Shown one piece after another: positions 17,934 through 27,584 of a stretch of DNA of 64,000 nt; position 1 is the stretch's first letter; every line of letters begins with the position of its first letter. The position numbers and the translations under genes are program-made. The notes below the pieces were generated by a model, which saw only the letters and a list, made by a program, of their open reading frames with translations, did no database searches and was not told where the DNA came from. Where the stretch lies: NCBI RefSeq assembly GCF_900142935.1, contig NZ_FSRS01000001.1:382001-446000 (forward strand), in the 5' to 3' direction. Origin of the DNA: Rhodovulum sp. ES.010 (GTDB taxonomy: Bacteria > Pseudomonadota > Alphaproteobacteria > Rhodobacterales > Rhodobacteraceae).

Positions 17934-20412
17934 GCGGCGCCGCGTCGCGCTGGCCGGTCAGCAGAATGCCGGCAAGTCGACGCTGTTCAATTTGCTGACC
18001 GGGCTCACGCAGCACATCGCAAACTATCCAGGGGTCACCGTCGACAAGAAGTCGGGTCGCTACGTCCACGGGGTTCGGACGTTTGAGGTGGTGGACCTGC
18101 CCGGTTGTTACTCGCTGACCTCCTATTCCCCGGAAGAGCGCGTGGCGCGCGCCTTTCTGCTGGAGGAGGCGCCTGACGCGGTCGTCAACGTGCTCGACGC
18201 CAGCAACCTGCGCCGGGGCCTGCCCTTGACCTTCCAGTTGCTCGAGATGGGCGTGCCGGTGATCGTGGCGCTGAACATGATGGACGTCGCCGAAGGCCGG
18301 GGGCTGGAGATCGACCTCGCCGCGCTGGAACGCCGGCTTTGCGTGCCAGTGGTCCCCGTTGTCGGGCGCAAGGGGCAGGGGGCCGAGGCGCTGAAAGAGG
18401 CCATCGCCGCGGCGCGTGACACCCGCCCCGCCACGCTGAACTACGGCGCGCTGGAGCCTGCAGTCGAGGAGTTGCAGGCCCTGTTGGCTGACCAGCACGC
18501 GCTGTGCGATCTCTCGGCGCGCTGGCTGGCCGTCAAGCTGCTGGAGGCGGATGCGGAGGCCGAGAATCTGCTGGCCCGGCGCCTCGACAACCCTCACCCG
18601 CTTCTCGACCGCGCCCATCGACTGCGCACGGCCCATGGCGGTGCGGAACGGACGGCCGATCGTATCGCCGCCGCGCGCGACAGTCTGGCCGCCGACATCG
18701 TGACTGGCTGCATCACCGCGACGCGGGCGGGCCATGTGCCGATGTCGGAGCGCATCGACCGGGTGCTGTTGAACCGCTTTCTCGCGCCGGTCTTCCTGGT
18801 TGCCACGGTCTGGGCGATCTACCAGCTTTCGATCGTGCAGGGCTATGAACTGACCAAGGTCACTTGGCCGCTCTTGGCGGGCTTTCGCAATCTCGCCGCG
18901 GGCGTGCTGCCCGATGCGGGCTTCCTGGTGGACCCGCAGTTGCGCTCGCTCGGGCTCTGGATGGTGGACTCCGCCAATACCCTGCTCAACTACGTGCCGA
19001 TCTTTCTGATCCTCTTCGCGCTGATCGCGATCCTCGAAGATTCGGGCTACATGGCGCGGATCGCCTTCATTCTCGACCGCATCCTCAATCGGTTCGGACT
19101 GCACGGGCAGTCAACGCTGCCCTTCATCCTGGCGGGCGTCTTTGCGGGGGGCTGCGCCGTGCCGGGCGTGATGGCGACCAAGGGCATCCCCGATGCGCGC
19201 GCCCGGATGGCGACGATCCTGACCGTGCCCTTCATGAACTGCATGGCCAAGATTCCGCTCTACACGCTGCTCATCAACATCTACTTCCCCGAGACCAAGG
19301 GGTTGATGCTGTTCTACCTCTCTACGATCACGGTGATCGCGGCGCTTTTGGTGGCCAAGCTTCTGACCACTTCGGTGCTGCGCGGCCACGAGACCGCGCC
19401 TTTCGTGATGGAACTGCCGAACTACCACCTGCCGACGCTCCGGGGCGTGGCGCAGCGCGCCTTCGACCGGACATGGCTCTACATCAAGAAGGTCGGCACC
19501 GTAGTCGTGGCGATCGCCGTGGTGATTTACGTGCTTCTGCAATTCCCCGGCGTGGCCGCCGAGCGTCAGCTGGCCTACCAGGCGCGCGCCGAGACCGCCA
19601 TCGCCGGCTTCTACGACGCGCTCGAGGGCAATCCGCACCGCGCCGCCGTGCCGGACCAGGCCGCGCTGGTCGACCTCGTGAACGCCTATACCGCCTACCG
19701 CGCGGCGCGGCTGAACGCCGGCGGGCGCGAGGCCGCCATGGCCATCGACGAGCGCTTCGCCGAGACCCATCCCGCCTTCGTGCCCTTTGTTCTGCGCTCC
19801 CGTGAAGCGGACGCGAAGAGGGCTGGCCGTGCCCTCAAGGACCTGGCCAACACCCGCACAACCCTTCGCCGCGAGATGCGTCAGGACAAAATCGAGTCGA
19901 GTTTCCTCGGCATGATTGGCCGCGGGCTCGAGCCGGTGACGCAGTTCGCCGATTTCGACTGGAAGATCAACGTGGCGCTACTGGCCTCGTTCGCTGCTCG
20001 GGAAAGCTCGGTCGCCACCCTGGGCGTGCTGTTCGACCAGGATGACGGGCAGAACCGCACGCTGGAGGACCGCATGGGTGCAGAGCAGGCTGCCGAAGGG
20101 CGCACCGCGCTCTCGGCTGTGGCGCTGATGCTGTTCTTCGCGCTCTATCCGCCCTGCCTCGCCACCATCATCATGGTCCGGGTTCAGACCGACAGCTACC
20201 GCTGGATGGCGTTTGCCATCGTGTTTCCGACGCTTCTGGGGCTGACGGTGGCAAGTGCGGTATTCACCGCAGGGTCGGCTCTGGCGCTTACCGGGCTGCA
20301 GACGATGACCGCGGTCTACCTGTTGGGGCTCGCGCTTCTACTGCTGGTTGCGCTGCCCAAGCCTTGGATGCGCCTGCCGGTACGATCGCCCGTGGCGGAG
20401 GATACACCATGA
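17926..20412 (+). CDS. feoB: Ferrous iron transporter FeoB
   Basis: This 828-residue inner-membrane Fe(II) transporter has an N-terminal G-protein domain. The P-loop is GQQNAGKST (residues 11-19), G3 is DLPG (57-60) and G4 is NMMD (117-120). Two nucleoside-recognition 'Gate' regions and multiple transmembrane helices follow. A soluble insert of roughly 110 residues (from about QARAETAIAGFYDALEG to GRGLEPVTQFADFDW) interrupts the membrane domain and is polar and helical. The gene overlaps feoA upstream and the small Cys-rich gene downstream by 4 bp. Confidence 0.96.
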   Translation: MSERRRVALAGQQNAGKSTLFNLLTGLTQHIANYPGVTVDKKSGRYVHGVRTFEVVDLPGCYSLTSYSPEERVARAFLLEEAPDAVVNVLDASNLRRGLPLTFQLLEMGVPVIVALNMMDVAEGRGLEIDLAALERRLCVPVVPVVGRKGQGAEALKEAIAAARDTRPATLNYGALEPAVEELQALLADQHALCDLSARWLAVKLLEADAEAENLLARRLDNPHPLLDRAHRLRTAHGGAERTADRIAAARDSLAADIVTGCITATRAGHVPMSERIDRVLLNRFLAPVFLVATVWAIYQLSIVQGYELTKVTWPLLAGFRNLAAGVLPDAGFLVDPQLRSLGLWMVDSANTLLNYVPIFLILFALIAILEDSGYMARIAFILDRILNRFGLHGQSTLPFILAGVFAGGCAVPGVMATKGIPDARARMATILTVPFMNCMAKIPLYTLLINIYFPETKGLMLFYLSTITVIAALLVAKLLTTSVLRGHETAPFVMELPNYHLPTLRGVAQRAFDRTWLYIKKVGTVVVAIAVVIYVLLQFPGVAAERQLAYQARAETAIAGFYDALEGNPHRAAVPDQAALVDLVNAYTAYRAARLNAGGREAAMAIDERFAETHPAFVPFVLRSREADAKRAGRALKDLANTRTTLRREMRQDKIESSFLGMIGRGLEPVTQFADFDWKINVALLASFAARESSVATLGVLFDQDDGQNRTLEDRMGAEQAAEGRTALSAVALMLFFALYPPCLATIIMVRVQTDSYRWMAFAIVFPTLLGLTVASAVFTAGSALALTGLQTMTAVYLLGLALLLLVALPKPWMRLPVRSPVAEDTP

Positions 20413-20642
20413 CCGGCACGCCGGAAATCGACCTCGCCGCAGAAACCGCCCTGTCAGGCCCCGAGATCGCCCTGGTCTCGGTTGCCGTGGCACTGGCGCT
20501 CGGCTTCCTGTTCCGCGGCCTCCTGCGCCGCCGCCGAGGCGCGGCGCCCGCCTGTACTACCTGTCCTGGATGCACCAGCGGCGGCCCATGCAAGGCGGTC
20601 GTCCACGACTTCGGCGCACCGCAGGCCGACAGCCACGACTGA
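20409..20642 (+). CDS. FeoB-associated Cys-rich membrane protein
   Basis: This 77-residue protein has one transmembrane helix (IALVSVAVALALGFLF), then a basic RGLLRRRRG segment and a cytoplasmic Cys-rich tail (CTTCPGCTSGGPC). The architecture is that of the FeoB-associated Cys-rich membrane protein family, which occupies the FeoC position in many operons. The four cysteines could bind iron or an Fe-S cluster. The ATG overlaps the feoB stop (ATGA), placing it firmly in the operon. Confidence 0.75.
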   Translation: MTGTPEIDLAAETALSGPEIALVSVAVALALGFLFRGLLRRRRGAAPACTTCPGCTSGGPCKAVVHDFGAPQADSHD

Positions 20643-20802
20643 CCGACATCGCGGGACCCTAGCCTCGGGCCGTCCATGCGTGTCTTCGCGCCGGTGAACG
20701 GCTTCGGTGGGTGCCGGGCCGAGGCATCCGTGCGCGCCGCATCGACAGGGCGCACCGGCTTGGCTACCCTGCAACAGCGTCACTTCCTGTCATGGGGCTC
20801 GC

Positions 20803-21801
20803 ATGTCGTTCTCGAAGGCCTCCGATCTGTTGCGTCTTGCCGAAATGGCCGCGTCCCGCCACATGGGCGTCGCGTTGCAGGACATCGAGGGGGAGTTCGG
20901 GGTCGATCGGCGCACCGCGCAGCGGATGACGCGGGCGCTGGAAGACTGCTTTCCGAACGTCGAGACCCGCACCGACGAGCAGCGCCGCAAGTTCTGGACG
21001 CTCCGGGGCGAGGATGCCCGGATCATGCTTGCCCGCGGAATCCGCGACAGCGAGCTTGCGGCGGTCGAAATGGCGATCCGCCGCGCCGAGCGCGAGGGGG
21101 CCACGACCGAGGTGCAGGCGCTGTCTTCGCTGCGCGATCGGCTGCTCTCGCTCATGCCGCGCCCGCATGCGCGGCGGGCCGAGGCCGATGCCGAGGCGAT
21201 GCTTGAAGCTCATGGATTCGCCTCTCGGCCGGGTCCGCGTGTACGCAGCGACCCCGCGGTTCTCGCGACCGTCAGCCAGGCCCTGAAGGCGCCGAACATG
21301 CTGACGATCTCCTATTCGGGCAAGGGGGACAACGCGCCCCGCGAACGGCTCGTCACGCCCTATGGTGTGCTCCTGGGCACGCGCCGCTACCTGGTTGCGC
21401 AAGAGGCGGGCGGCGATGGCCGAATGCGGCACTTCCGGCTCGACCGGATCGCCGCGGCCCGGCTCGAGCCGGACTCCTTCCGGCGCGATCCGGATTTCGA
21501 CCTGGAAACCCATGCGGGTCGTGCTTTCGGGTCGTTCCACGCGGAGGATGAATATGGCGAAGTGGCCTGGCGTTTCGCCCCCTCGGCGGCCGGCGTGGCG
21601 CGGGACTTCGTCTTCCATCCTGACCAACGGATGAGCGGCGCGCCCGACGGGTCGCTCACCGTGCGCTTCCGCGCTTCCGGCTGGCTTGAGATGGCCTGGC
21701 ATCTCTACCAGTGGGGCGACCGGGTCGAGGTGCTGGAGCCCGACGGCCTTCGACAACTCGTCGCCGGATACCGGCGCGGCGATTTCGAGGCACTGCCATG
21801 A
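20803..21801 (+). CDS. HTH-WYL domain transcriptional regulator
   Basis: This 332-residue cytoplasmic regulator has an N-terminal winged helix-turn-helix (VALQDIEGEFGVDRRTAQRMTRALE). The WYL domain follows (ISYSGKGDNAPRERLVTPYGVLLGTRRYLVAQE, then a FRLDRIAAARL core), with a C-terminal WCX-like region (SGWLEMAWHLYQWGDRVEVL). WYL domains bind nucleic acid or nucleotide ligands and often control DNA repair or defence genes. The ATG at 20803 begins the homologous region. It is followed 180 bp downstream by an Mre11/Rad50-type pair on the same strand, a plausible target. Confidence 0.85.
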   Translation: MSFSKASDLLRLAEMAASRHMGVALQDIEGEFGVDRRTAQRMTRALEDCFPNVETRTDEQRRKFWTLRGEDARIMLARGIRDSELAAVEMAIRRAEREGATTEVQALSSLRDRLLSLMPRPHARRAEADAEAMLEAHGFASRPGPRVRSDPAVLATVSQALKAPNMLTISYSGKGDNAPRERLVTPYGVLLGTRRYLVAQEAGGDGRMRHFRLDRIAAARLEPDSFRRDPDFDLETHAGRAFGSFHAEDEYGEVAWRFAPSAAGVARDFVFHPDQRMSGAPDGSLTVRFRASGWLEMAWHLYQWGDRVEVLEPDGLRQLVAGYRRGDFEALP

Positions 21802-21982
21802 TCGATCCTGCAGAATGTCCGTTTTTGTCATCCCTCTGAGTTACATCCTTGATCTGCGGCCGCCCGGACGAGTCGCAGTTACGGGTGCTGGGGGACGAGG
21901 TCTGACGGATCGGGGCGGTCGCACCGGTCGGCCGATCCAGGCGCGGGCAAGGCCGCTGGGCGAATGACGGGAAGGGGCAACG

Positions 21983-23095
21983 ATGTTCCGGTTTCTACAC
22001 AGTTCCGATCTTCATCTGGGCAAGCCGTTCGGTCGGTTTTCGGGCGATCTGCCGGCCCTGTTGCGCGAGGCGCGCTACGGGGCGCTGGGGCGCCTGGCCG
22101 AGGCGGCGCGCCAGGGCGGCGCAAGTGCGATCCTGCTGGCGGGCGACACCTTCGATGCCGAGACGCCGGCGCCCGCGACGGTGCGCCATGCGCTACAGGC
22201 CATCGCGGCCGCCGACGACCTGACCTGGGTCATGCTGCCCGGCAATCACGACTCGCTGGCCGCGCTCGACCTGTGGCGCCGTGTGGCGGCCGACGCGCCC
22301 GCTAACCTCGTCGTGCCGACGGACGCGGAGCCGATCGTGCTCGGCGAGGCCCATGTGCTGCCCGCGCCCTGTACCGCGCGCCGCCCGGGACGGGACCTGA
22401 CGGCCGCGTTCGACCGGGCCACGCCGGAGGGAAGCCTGCGCATCGGGCTCGCGCACGGGGCGGTTACCGAGTTCAGCGAGGAGGGCAATGCCGCGCTGAT
22501 CCCGCCCGAGCGCGCGGATCGGTCGGGGCTCGTGTATCTCGCGCTCGGCGACTGGCACGGCCAGACGCGGATCGGGGCGCGCACCTGGTATTCCGGGACG
22601 CCCGAGGCCGACAGCTTCAAGCATGACGCGCAGCTGGCCGCGCTGCTGGTGGAGATCGCCGGGCCAGCGGCCGAACTCAAGGTGGCGCCGGTTCAAACCG
22701 GGGTCTATCGCTGGGCCTCGGCCGCCCCAGATCTGCGGGCCGACGACGATGTCGAAGCGCGGCTGGCGGCCCTGCTGCCGCCCCCGGCGGAGCGGCGCCG
22801 AACGCTGCTGCGCTTCCGGCCAACGGGCCGTTTACACCTCTGCGGCCGCACTCTCCTCGAGACCGCGGCGCGCGCGGTCGCGGACGATTTCGCATGGTTC
22901 GAACGCGACCTCTCGGGGCTGGCGGTGCAACACGACGTTACCGATCTGGACCAGATCGACCGCGCGGGCGCGCTCCGCCGCGCGGCCGAGGCGCTCTGGG
23001 CCGAGGCGGAAGCGCCGGACCTGACTGCGGAAGAACGCGCCATCGCCGAGGCCGCTTTGGCCCGGCTCTACGCCTTGGCCTCGGAGGTGGCATGA
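21983..23095 (+). CDS. DNA repair metallophosphoesterase, SbcD/YhaO-like
   Basis: This 370-residue Mre11-family nuclease has all calcineurin-like phosphoesterase motifs: SSDLHLG (Asp9, His11), LLAGDTFD (54-55), LPGNHD (87-90), GLAHG and GDWHG. The remaining half is a helical or capping region. Such proteins work with a Rad50/SbcC-type ATPase to process DNA ends. The ATG overlaps nothing upstream. The stop overlaps the ATPase start by 4 bp, so the pair is made together. It is closer to YhaO than to canonical SbcD. Confidence 0.88.
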   Translation: MFRFLHSSDLHLGKPFGRFSGDLPALLREARYGALGRLAEAARQGGASAILLAGDTFDAETPAPATVRHALQAIAAADDLTWVMLPGNHDSLAALDLWRRVAADAPANLVVPTDAEPIVLGEAHVLPAPCTARRPGRDLTAAFDRATPEGSLRIGLAHGAVTEFSEEGNAALIPPERADRSGLVYLALGDWHGQTRIGARTWYSGTPEADSFKHDAQLAALLVEIAGPAAELKVAPVQTGVYRWASAAPDLRADDDVEARLAALLPPPAERRRTLLRFRPTGRLHLCGRTLLETAARAVADDFAWFERDLSGLAVQHDVTDLDQIDRAGALRRAAEALWAEAEAPDLTAEERAIAEAALARLYALASEVA

Positions 23096-25731
23096 AGCTG
23101 CGCGTGCTCGCCCTGACGAATGTTCGCCGCTTTGCCGCCCAGACCGTCCGGCTGGAGGAGATCGGTGACGGCATCACCGTCTTCGCCGCTCCGAACGAAA
23201 GCGGCAAGTCTACCTTCTTCGATGCGCTGCATGCGCTGTTCTTCCAGCCGCATGGCAGCCGCGCGCGCGAGGTCCGGTCGCTGCAGCCCCATTCTGGGGG
23301 TGCGGTCACGGTTGCTGCCGAGATCGATACGGAGGACGGGCGGTTCCGTCTGGAAAAGACCTGGCTTTCGCGCAAGGGGGCCCGGGTTTTCGACGCGGCG
23401 ACGGGCCGGTTGATCGCCCAGGATGACGAGGCCGAGGCTTGGATCGGGCGCGTGGTTGCGGGCGGGCTCGGTGGCCCGGCGGGGCTGTTGTGGGTTCGGC
23501 AGGGGGCGGCGGGGCTGGAACCTTCCTCCGGCGGTGCGGCCGACAAGCGTGCATGGCAGGATGCTCTTGAGGCCCGGCGTGGCCTGATGTCGACCCTTGC
23601 CGTTGAGATCGACGCGATGACCGGCGGGCGGCGGATGGATCATGTGCTGGCCGCATGCCGGGCGGAACTCTCTGATCTTGCTACCGCGACCGGGCGGCCC
23701 AGGTCGGGCGGGCCGTGGAAACAGGCCGAGGAGGCCGCCGAGGGGCTGCGCGCCGAGTGCGCGGACCTTGAGGCGAAGGTGGCGGAGCTGGGCGCGGCGC
23801 TGGCCGAGCGGCGCCGGGCCGAGGACGAGCGCGCCCGGCTCGATGCCCCCGACGAATGCGCAGCGCGCGAGGCTGCCCTGAGTGCGGCCCGCGCGCGCAT
23901 GCAGGCAGCCGACGACCATGCCGAAAAGCTGTATGGCGCCGAAAGCGTGGTGCGGATTGCCATGTTGGAACGGGATGCCGCCGCGAACGGACGGGCCGGT
24001 CTCGACGCGCTGCAGGACGCCTGTGCCGCGGCCGCTGAGGCCGGTTTGGAAACCGCGCGTCAGGAAGCCGAAGCGGCCGAGGCACACCGCGCCGCACGCG
24101 AGGAGGACGCGCAGGCGGCCAAGGCTCACGCGACAGCCGAAACCGTCGTGACCGGGCTGCGCGAGAACCTTGAGGCGGCACGCAAGGCCGCCGAGGCGCG
24201 GGCCGCTGCAGGGCGCCTGGCGGAGGTACAGAGGCGGCTGGACCAGGCCGAGGCGCAGGCGCGCATTCGGGTCGAGGCGGAGGCCCGCCTGCGCGGGGCC
24301 CGCGTGGACGATTCCACACTGAGCGCCTTGGAGGCGGTCGCGTCCGAAGTCGAGCGGTTGCGAGCGCAGCGCGACGCGCTCGCCGTGACCGTTATGGCGC
24401 GGTACGAGGGTGCGATGCGGGTCGCGGTCGATGGCGCAGAACTGGCCGAGGCTCAGCCAGTAGCCCTGCATGGGACCGCGACCCTGGCCCTGCCTGGCAT
24501 CGGCAGTCTGACGGTAGATACCGGCGGGCGCGGGGCGGACCGGCAAATCGCCGAGCGGCTGGCGACCGCCGAGGCGGACTTGCAGACCAATTTCGATGCG
24601 GCGGGCGTGAGGCGGCTGTCCGAGGCGCGGGCCGCGCATGCCGCGCGGGTCGACGCCGCCGGCCGGCTTCACATGGCCGAACAGGTGCTTGCGAGCCTTG
24701 CACCTAGGGGGCTCGAAGCGCTTCAGGCCGAAGTGGCGCGGTTGCGCCTTTTGGCGGATGGGGGCGCGGAAGATGTCGAACTGGATCCCGAGGCGCAGGC
24801 CGAGTCCTTGAAGGGCGCCTTGGCCGCGTTCGAGGCGGCGGCCTCGGCACGCGAGGCGGCGCGCGCGCGGCTGGGTGCGGCGGAAACGCGGCTGGCAGAG
24901 GCCCGCACCGCCAATCGGCTTGCCGAGACCCGTCGGGGGGAGGCCGAGGCGGCGCGTGGTTCGCACGAGGCCCATGCCGCGCGCCGGGCCCGGGCTGCTG
25001 GCAAGCTCGCCGCCGCGCAGGCCCGGTTGGACGCAGCGGTCGAGGCGCGCGACGCCTTGGCGGCCACGGCGCCGGACGTTGAGACCGTGTGCGCGGAGCT
25101 CGACCGGGCAGAGGGGGCAGCCCGCGCGACGGACGAGCGCATCAAGGCCCTCTCCGACCGTCTGCTGGAGCTTGACGGGCTGATCCGGGCACGGGCCGAG
25201 GACGGCGTGGAGGAACGGCTGGCCGACCTGCGCGGCCGGCTGCAGGAGGCCGAGGCGCGGGCCGACCGCTACGGCCGCGAAGCGGCGGCGCTGCAGCGCC
25301 TCGAGACCGCGTTGGAGGAGGCCCGCCGGGCGGCCCGCGACACCTATTTCGAACCCTTGAAGCGCGAGCTCCTGCCCCTGCTGACGCTGATCCATGACGA
25401 GGCCGATCTCACGCTCGATGATGCGAGCCTCTTGCCGGCGGCCCTAACACGTGACGGGCAGGAGGAGACCATGGAAATCCTCAGCGGTGGCACCGCCGAG
25501 CAAATCGCGATCCTGAGCCGCCTGGCCTTTGCCAAGCTTTTCGCGAAGGCGGGCCAGAGTGTGCCCGTCATTCTCGACGATGCGCTGGTCCACTCCGACG
25601 ACGACCGGATCGAGCGGATGTTCACCGCGTTACACCGTGTCGCTGGCGACCAGCAGATCCTTGTCTTTACCTGTCGGAGCCGGGTCTTTTCCCGTCTCGG
25701 CGGCCAGGCGGCGGTCTTCAGTGCCGCTTGA
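23092..25731 (+). CDS. Rad50/SbcC-like AAA ATPase, YhaN type
   Basis: This 879-residue ABC-ATPase has Walker A APNESGKST at residues 33-41, and the fold begins MKLRVLALTNVRRF. About 700 residues of Ala/Glu/Arg-rich coiled coil follow. The C-terminal lobe holds the ABC signature (ILSGGTAEQIAIL), Walker B (VPVILDDALVHSDDDR) and an H-loop-like end (ILVFTC). The protein resembles YhaN and lacks an obvious zinc-hook CxxC in the coil. It is the partner of the preceding phosphoesterase (ATGA overlap) and probably acts on DNA ends or hairpins. It is the last backbone gene before the mobile region. Confidence 0.88.
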   Translation: MKLRVLALTNVRRFAAQTVRLEEIGDGITVFAAPNESGKSTFFDALHALFFQPHGSRAREVRSLQPHSGGAVTVAAEIDTEDGRFRLEKTWLSRKGARVFDAATGRLIAQDDEAEAWIGRVVAGGLGGPAGLLWVRQGAAGLEPSSGGAADKRAWQDALEARRGLMSTLAVEIDAMTGGRRMDHVLAACRAELSDLATATGRPRSGGPWKQAEEAAEGLRAECADLEAKVAELGAALAERRRAEDERARLDAPDECAAREAALSAARARMQAADDHAEKLYGAESVVRIAMLERDAAANGRAGLDALQDACAAAAEAGLETARQEAEAAEAHRAAREEDAQAAKAHATAETVVTGLRENLEAARKAAEARAAAGRLAEVQRRLDQAEAQARIRVEAEARLRGARVDDSTLSALEAVASEVERLRAQRDALAVTVMARYEGAMRVAVDGAELAEAQPVALHGTATLALPGIGSLTVDTGGRGADRQIAERLATAEADLQTNFDAAGVRRLSEARAAHAARVDAAGRLHMAEQVLASLAPRGLEALQAEVARLRLLADGGAEDVELDPEAQAESLKGALAAFEAAASAREAARARLGAAETRLAEARTANRLAETRRGEAEAARGSHEAHAARRARAAGKLAAAQARLDAAVEARDALAATAPDVETVCAELDRAEGAARATDERIKALSDRLLELDGLIRARAEDGVEERLADLRGRLQEAEARADRYGREAAALQRLETALEEARRAARDTYFEPLKRELLPLLTLIHDEADLTLDDASLLPAALTRDGQEETMEILSGGTAEQIAILSRLAFAKLFAKAGQSVPVILDDALVHSDDDRIERMFTALHRVAGDQQILVFTCRSRVFSRLGGQAAVFSAA

Positions 25732-25805
25732 GGATGGCGCCGTCGCCGAGCCATGCGCCGGAAATGCGCGCCATGCCTGTGGTGTTTGCTTAGAGCGCGT
25801 CGCAT

Positions 25806-25878
25806 TTAATCGGCCTCATAGCCGGCCGCCTTGAAGTAGTTGTAGCATTCTTGGTCTGAGAAGAGGTCGCAGACATGG
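25806..25878 (-). pseudogene. C-terminal tail of an IS630-like transposase
   Basis: On the minus strand a frame ends with CDLFSDQECYNYFKAAGYEAD and TAA (stop at 25806). The ECxNYFxxAGY ending resembles C-termini of IS630/Tc1-type transposases. The frame is cut at 25879, where the IS3 terminal repeat begins. Only about 24 codons survive, so the family call is tentative. Confidence 0.45.
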
Positions 25879-25896
25879 TGACCTGCCACTGATCTT

Positions 25897-26832
25897 TCAT
25901 CCAGCCGCGACCGGAGCCCGGTTGGTGTTTACGCCAAATGGCGCGGGTTGAGCAATCGCCCGACGCGCGGAGCTCTCATCTCGCGCAGCGGGTCGGGCGA
26001 TTGCGGTGGTCAGGGTCTGCGCGTAGTCAGCCGGGGTCTGATAGCCCAAGGCCGAATGGGGGCGCTCGGTGTTGTAGTCGGCGACCCAGGCGGCGATCAG
26101 GTCGCGGGCATGGGCGAGGTTACGAAACAGCGTCTCGTTCAAGAACTCGTCCCGCATCCGGCCGTTGAAGCTCTCGACAAAGCCATTCTGCATCGGCTTG
26201 CCCGGCGCGATGTAGTGCCATTCGATCCGGTTCTCGGCGCACCACTTCAGGATCGCGTTCGAGGTCAGTTCCGTCCCGTTGTCCGACACGATCATTCCCG
26301 GCTTGCCGCGACGTTCGATCAGCGCCGTCAGCTCCCGCGCGACGCGCCGGCCGGAGATCGACGTGTCCGGGATCGCGGCGAGGCATTCGCGCGTGACGTC
26401 ATCGACGATGTTCAGCACCCGGAACCGCCGCCCGCACGCGAACTGGTCATGGACGAAATCCAGTGACCAACGGGCATTTGCGCGCGCCTCGACCAGGATC
26501 GGGGCGCGGGTGCCGATGGCCTTGCGCCGCGCGCGCCGCTTGCGGACGGTCAGCCCTTCCTCGCGGTAAAGCCGGTAGATACGGTTGATCCCCGAGGGCT
26601 CGCCCTCCCGCCGGAGCAGGACGAAGAGCCGCCGGTAGCCGAACCGCCGACGCTCGTTGGCAAGCTCCCGCAATCGGCCGCGCAGTTCCGTGTCGGGTGC
26701 GCGTTGCGACCGGTAGCGGATCGTCTTCCGATCCGCGCCGGCAATCTGGCACGCCCGTCGTTCCGACAGCCCGAACCGGGCCTTCAGATGCGCGACCGCC
26801 TCGCGCTTCACGACGGGCGTCACCACTTTTTT
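25897..26832 (-). CDS. IS3-family transposase OrfB (DDE catalytic part)
   Basis: OrfB, about 311 codons, is reached by -1 frameshifting from orfA. It has an HTH_21-like region ([22 protein letters not shown]) and an rve integrase core with DDE residues in [21 protein letters not shown] and [14 protein letters not shown]. The C-terminal [18 protein letters not shown] is standard for IS3. No internal stop is seen, so the transposase looks functional. The first codons given here are those at the slip site; there is no good independent start codon. Confidence 0.92.
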   Translation of the reverse strand, partial: KKVVTPVVKREAVAHLKARFGLSERRACQIAGADRKTIRYRSQRAPDTELRGRLRELANERRRFGYRRLFVLLRREGEPSGINRIYRLYREEGLTVRKRRARRKAIGTRAPILVEARANARWSLDFVHDQFACGRRFRVLNIVDDVTRECLAAIPDTSISGRRVARELTALIERRGKPGMIVSDNGTELTSNAILKWCAENRIEWHYIAPGKPMQNGFVESFNGRMRDEFLNETLFRNLAHARDLIAAWVADYNTERPHSALGYQTPADYAQTLTTAIARPAARDESSARRAIAQPAPFGVNTNRAPVAAG

Positions 26833-27086
26833 GAAACCAGCTCGCGCATCGCGGCCAGATCCAGCATCTGCTCCGCCAGCAGCTTCTTCAACTTGGCGTT
26901 CTCGTCCTCGAGCGCCTTCAGCCGTTTGGCCTCTGACACCGTCATGCCGCCGTATTTGGCTTTCCAGTTGTAGAACGTCCCCTCCGACATGCCGTGCTTG
27001 CGGCACAGATCGGCACACTTCGCCCCGGCCTCATGCTCGGCCAGGATGCCGATAATCTGCTCTTCGCTGTATCTCGTTCGCTTCAT
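26820..27086 (-). CDS. IS3-family transposase OrfA
   Basis: This 88-residue protein has an N-terminal HTH ([21 protein letters not shown], then [15 protein letters not shown]) and a leucine-zipper-like helix ([25 protein letters not shown]). GGAGGGG precedes the ATG. The end contains the slippery heptamer A AAA AAG (26832-26826), two codons before the stop, which would produce the OrfAB fusion transposase by -1 slippage. OrfA alone normally modulates transposition. Confidence 0.92.
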   Translation of the reverse strand: MKRTRYSEEQIIGILAEHEAGAKCADLCRKHGMSEGTFYNWKAKYGGMTVSEAKRLKALEDENAKLKKLLAEQMLDLAAMRELVSKKW

Positions 27087-27149
27087 TGTCCGTCCCCTCC
27101 TTGGGTCGGACTCTAATCGCAGGTGGAGGAAAAATCCCGTGGCAGGTCA

Positions 27150-27532
27150 TTGGTTGCAGCCTTGCCGAAGTGCCATGGCAGAAGCGCGTCGATGTCCGAG
27201 CTGGGATGGCCGGCGGCGATGGCTTCCAGGGTGGCCTTGAGCCAGGCATAAGGCTCGACGCCGTTCAGCTTGCAGGTCTCGATGACCGAGGCGAAGCGGG
27301 CCCAGGATCGACCGCCCTCGTCGTGCCCCGCGAAGAGGGCATTCTTTCTTCCGAGAGTCACCGGGCGAATTCGGTTCTCGACAGGGTTGGAGTCCATCTC
27401 GACGCGCCCGTCCCGGGTAAAGAGGACGAGGCCATCCCAGTGCTCCAGCGCGTAGGCCAGGGCCCTGCCGAGGTCGGACTTCGTCGAGATGCGGGCCGCC
27501 TGCTGTTTCAACCGTAACCACCCGGTTGGCAC
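27150..27532 (-). pseudogene. IS66-family TnpC transposase fragment
   Basis: A minus-strand frame contains KSDLGRALAYALEHW, MDSNPVENRIRPVTLGRKNALFAG and LPWHFGKAATN. These are characteristic of the C-terminal DDE region of IS66 TnpC transposases. It is cut at 27149/27150 by the end of the IS3 element, so the last codons come from IS3 sequence. On the other side homology stops at about 27510. Most of the protein and the accessory tnpA and tnpB genes are missing, so it is a remnant. Confidence 0.8.
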
Positions 27533-27584
27533 CGCCTACCAGCTTCCTGCGTGAGCTTCTAAGACACGTGCATAGCGACGTCGT

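Larger units (their letters stand above)
25879..27149 (-). mobile_element. Complete IS3-family insertion sequence, 1271 bp
   Basis: Both ends carry a perfect 11-bp inverted repeat, TGACCTGCCAC at 25879-25889 and its complement at 27139-27149. Imperfect similarity continues inward for about 15 bp. Two overlapping minus-strand frames (orfA, orfB) with an A6G slippery site fill the element. Ends begin TG and finish CA, as in IS3. The flanks differ (IS630 tail and IS66 fragment), and no 3-4 bp target duplication is evident, so one side may have rearranged after insertion. Confidence 0.9.
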
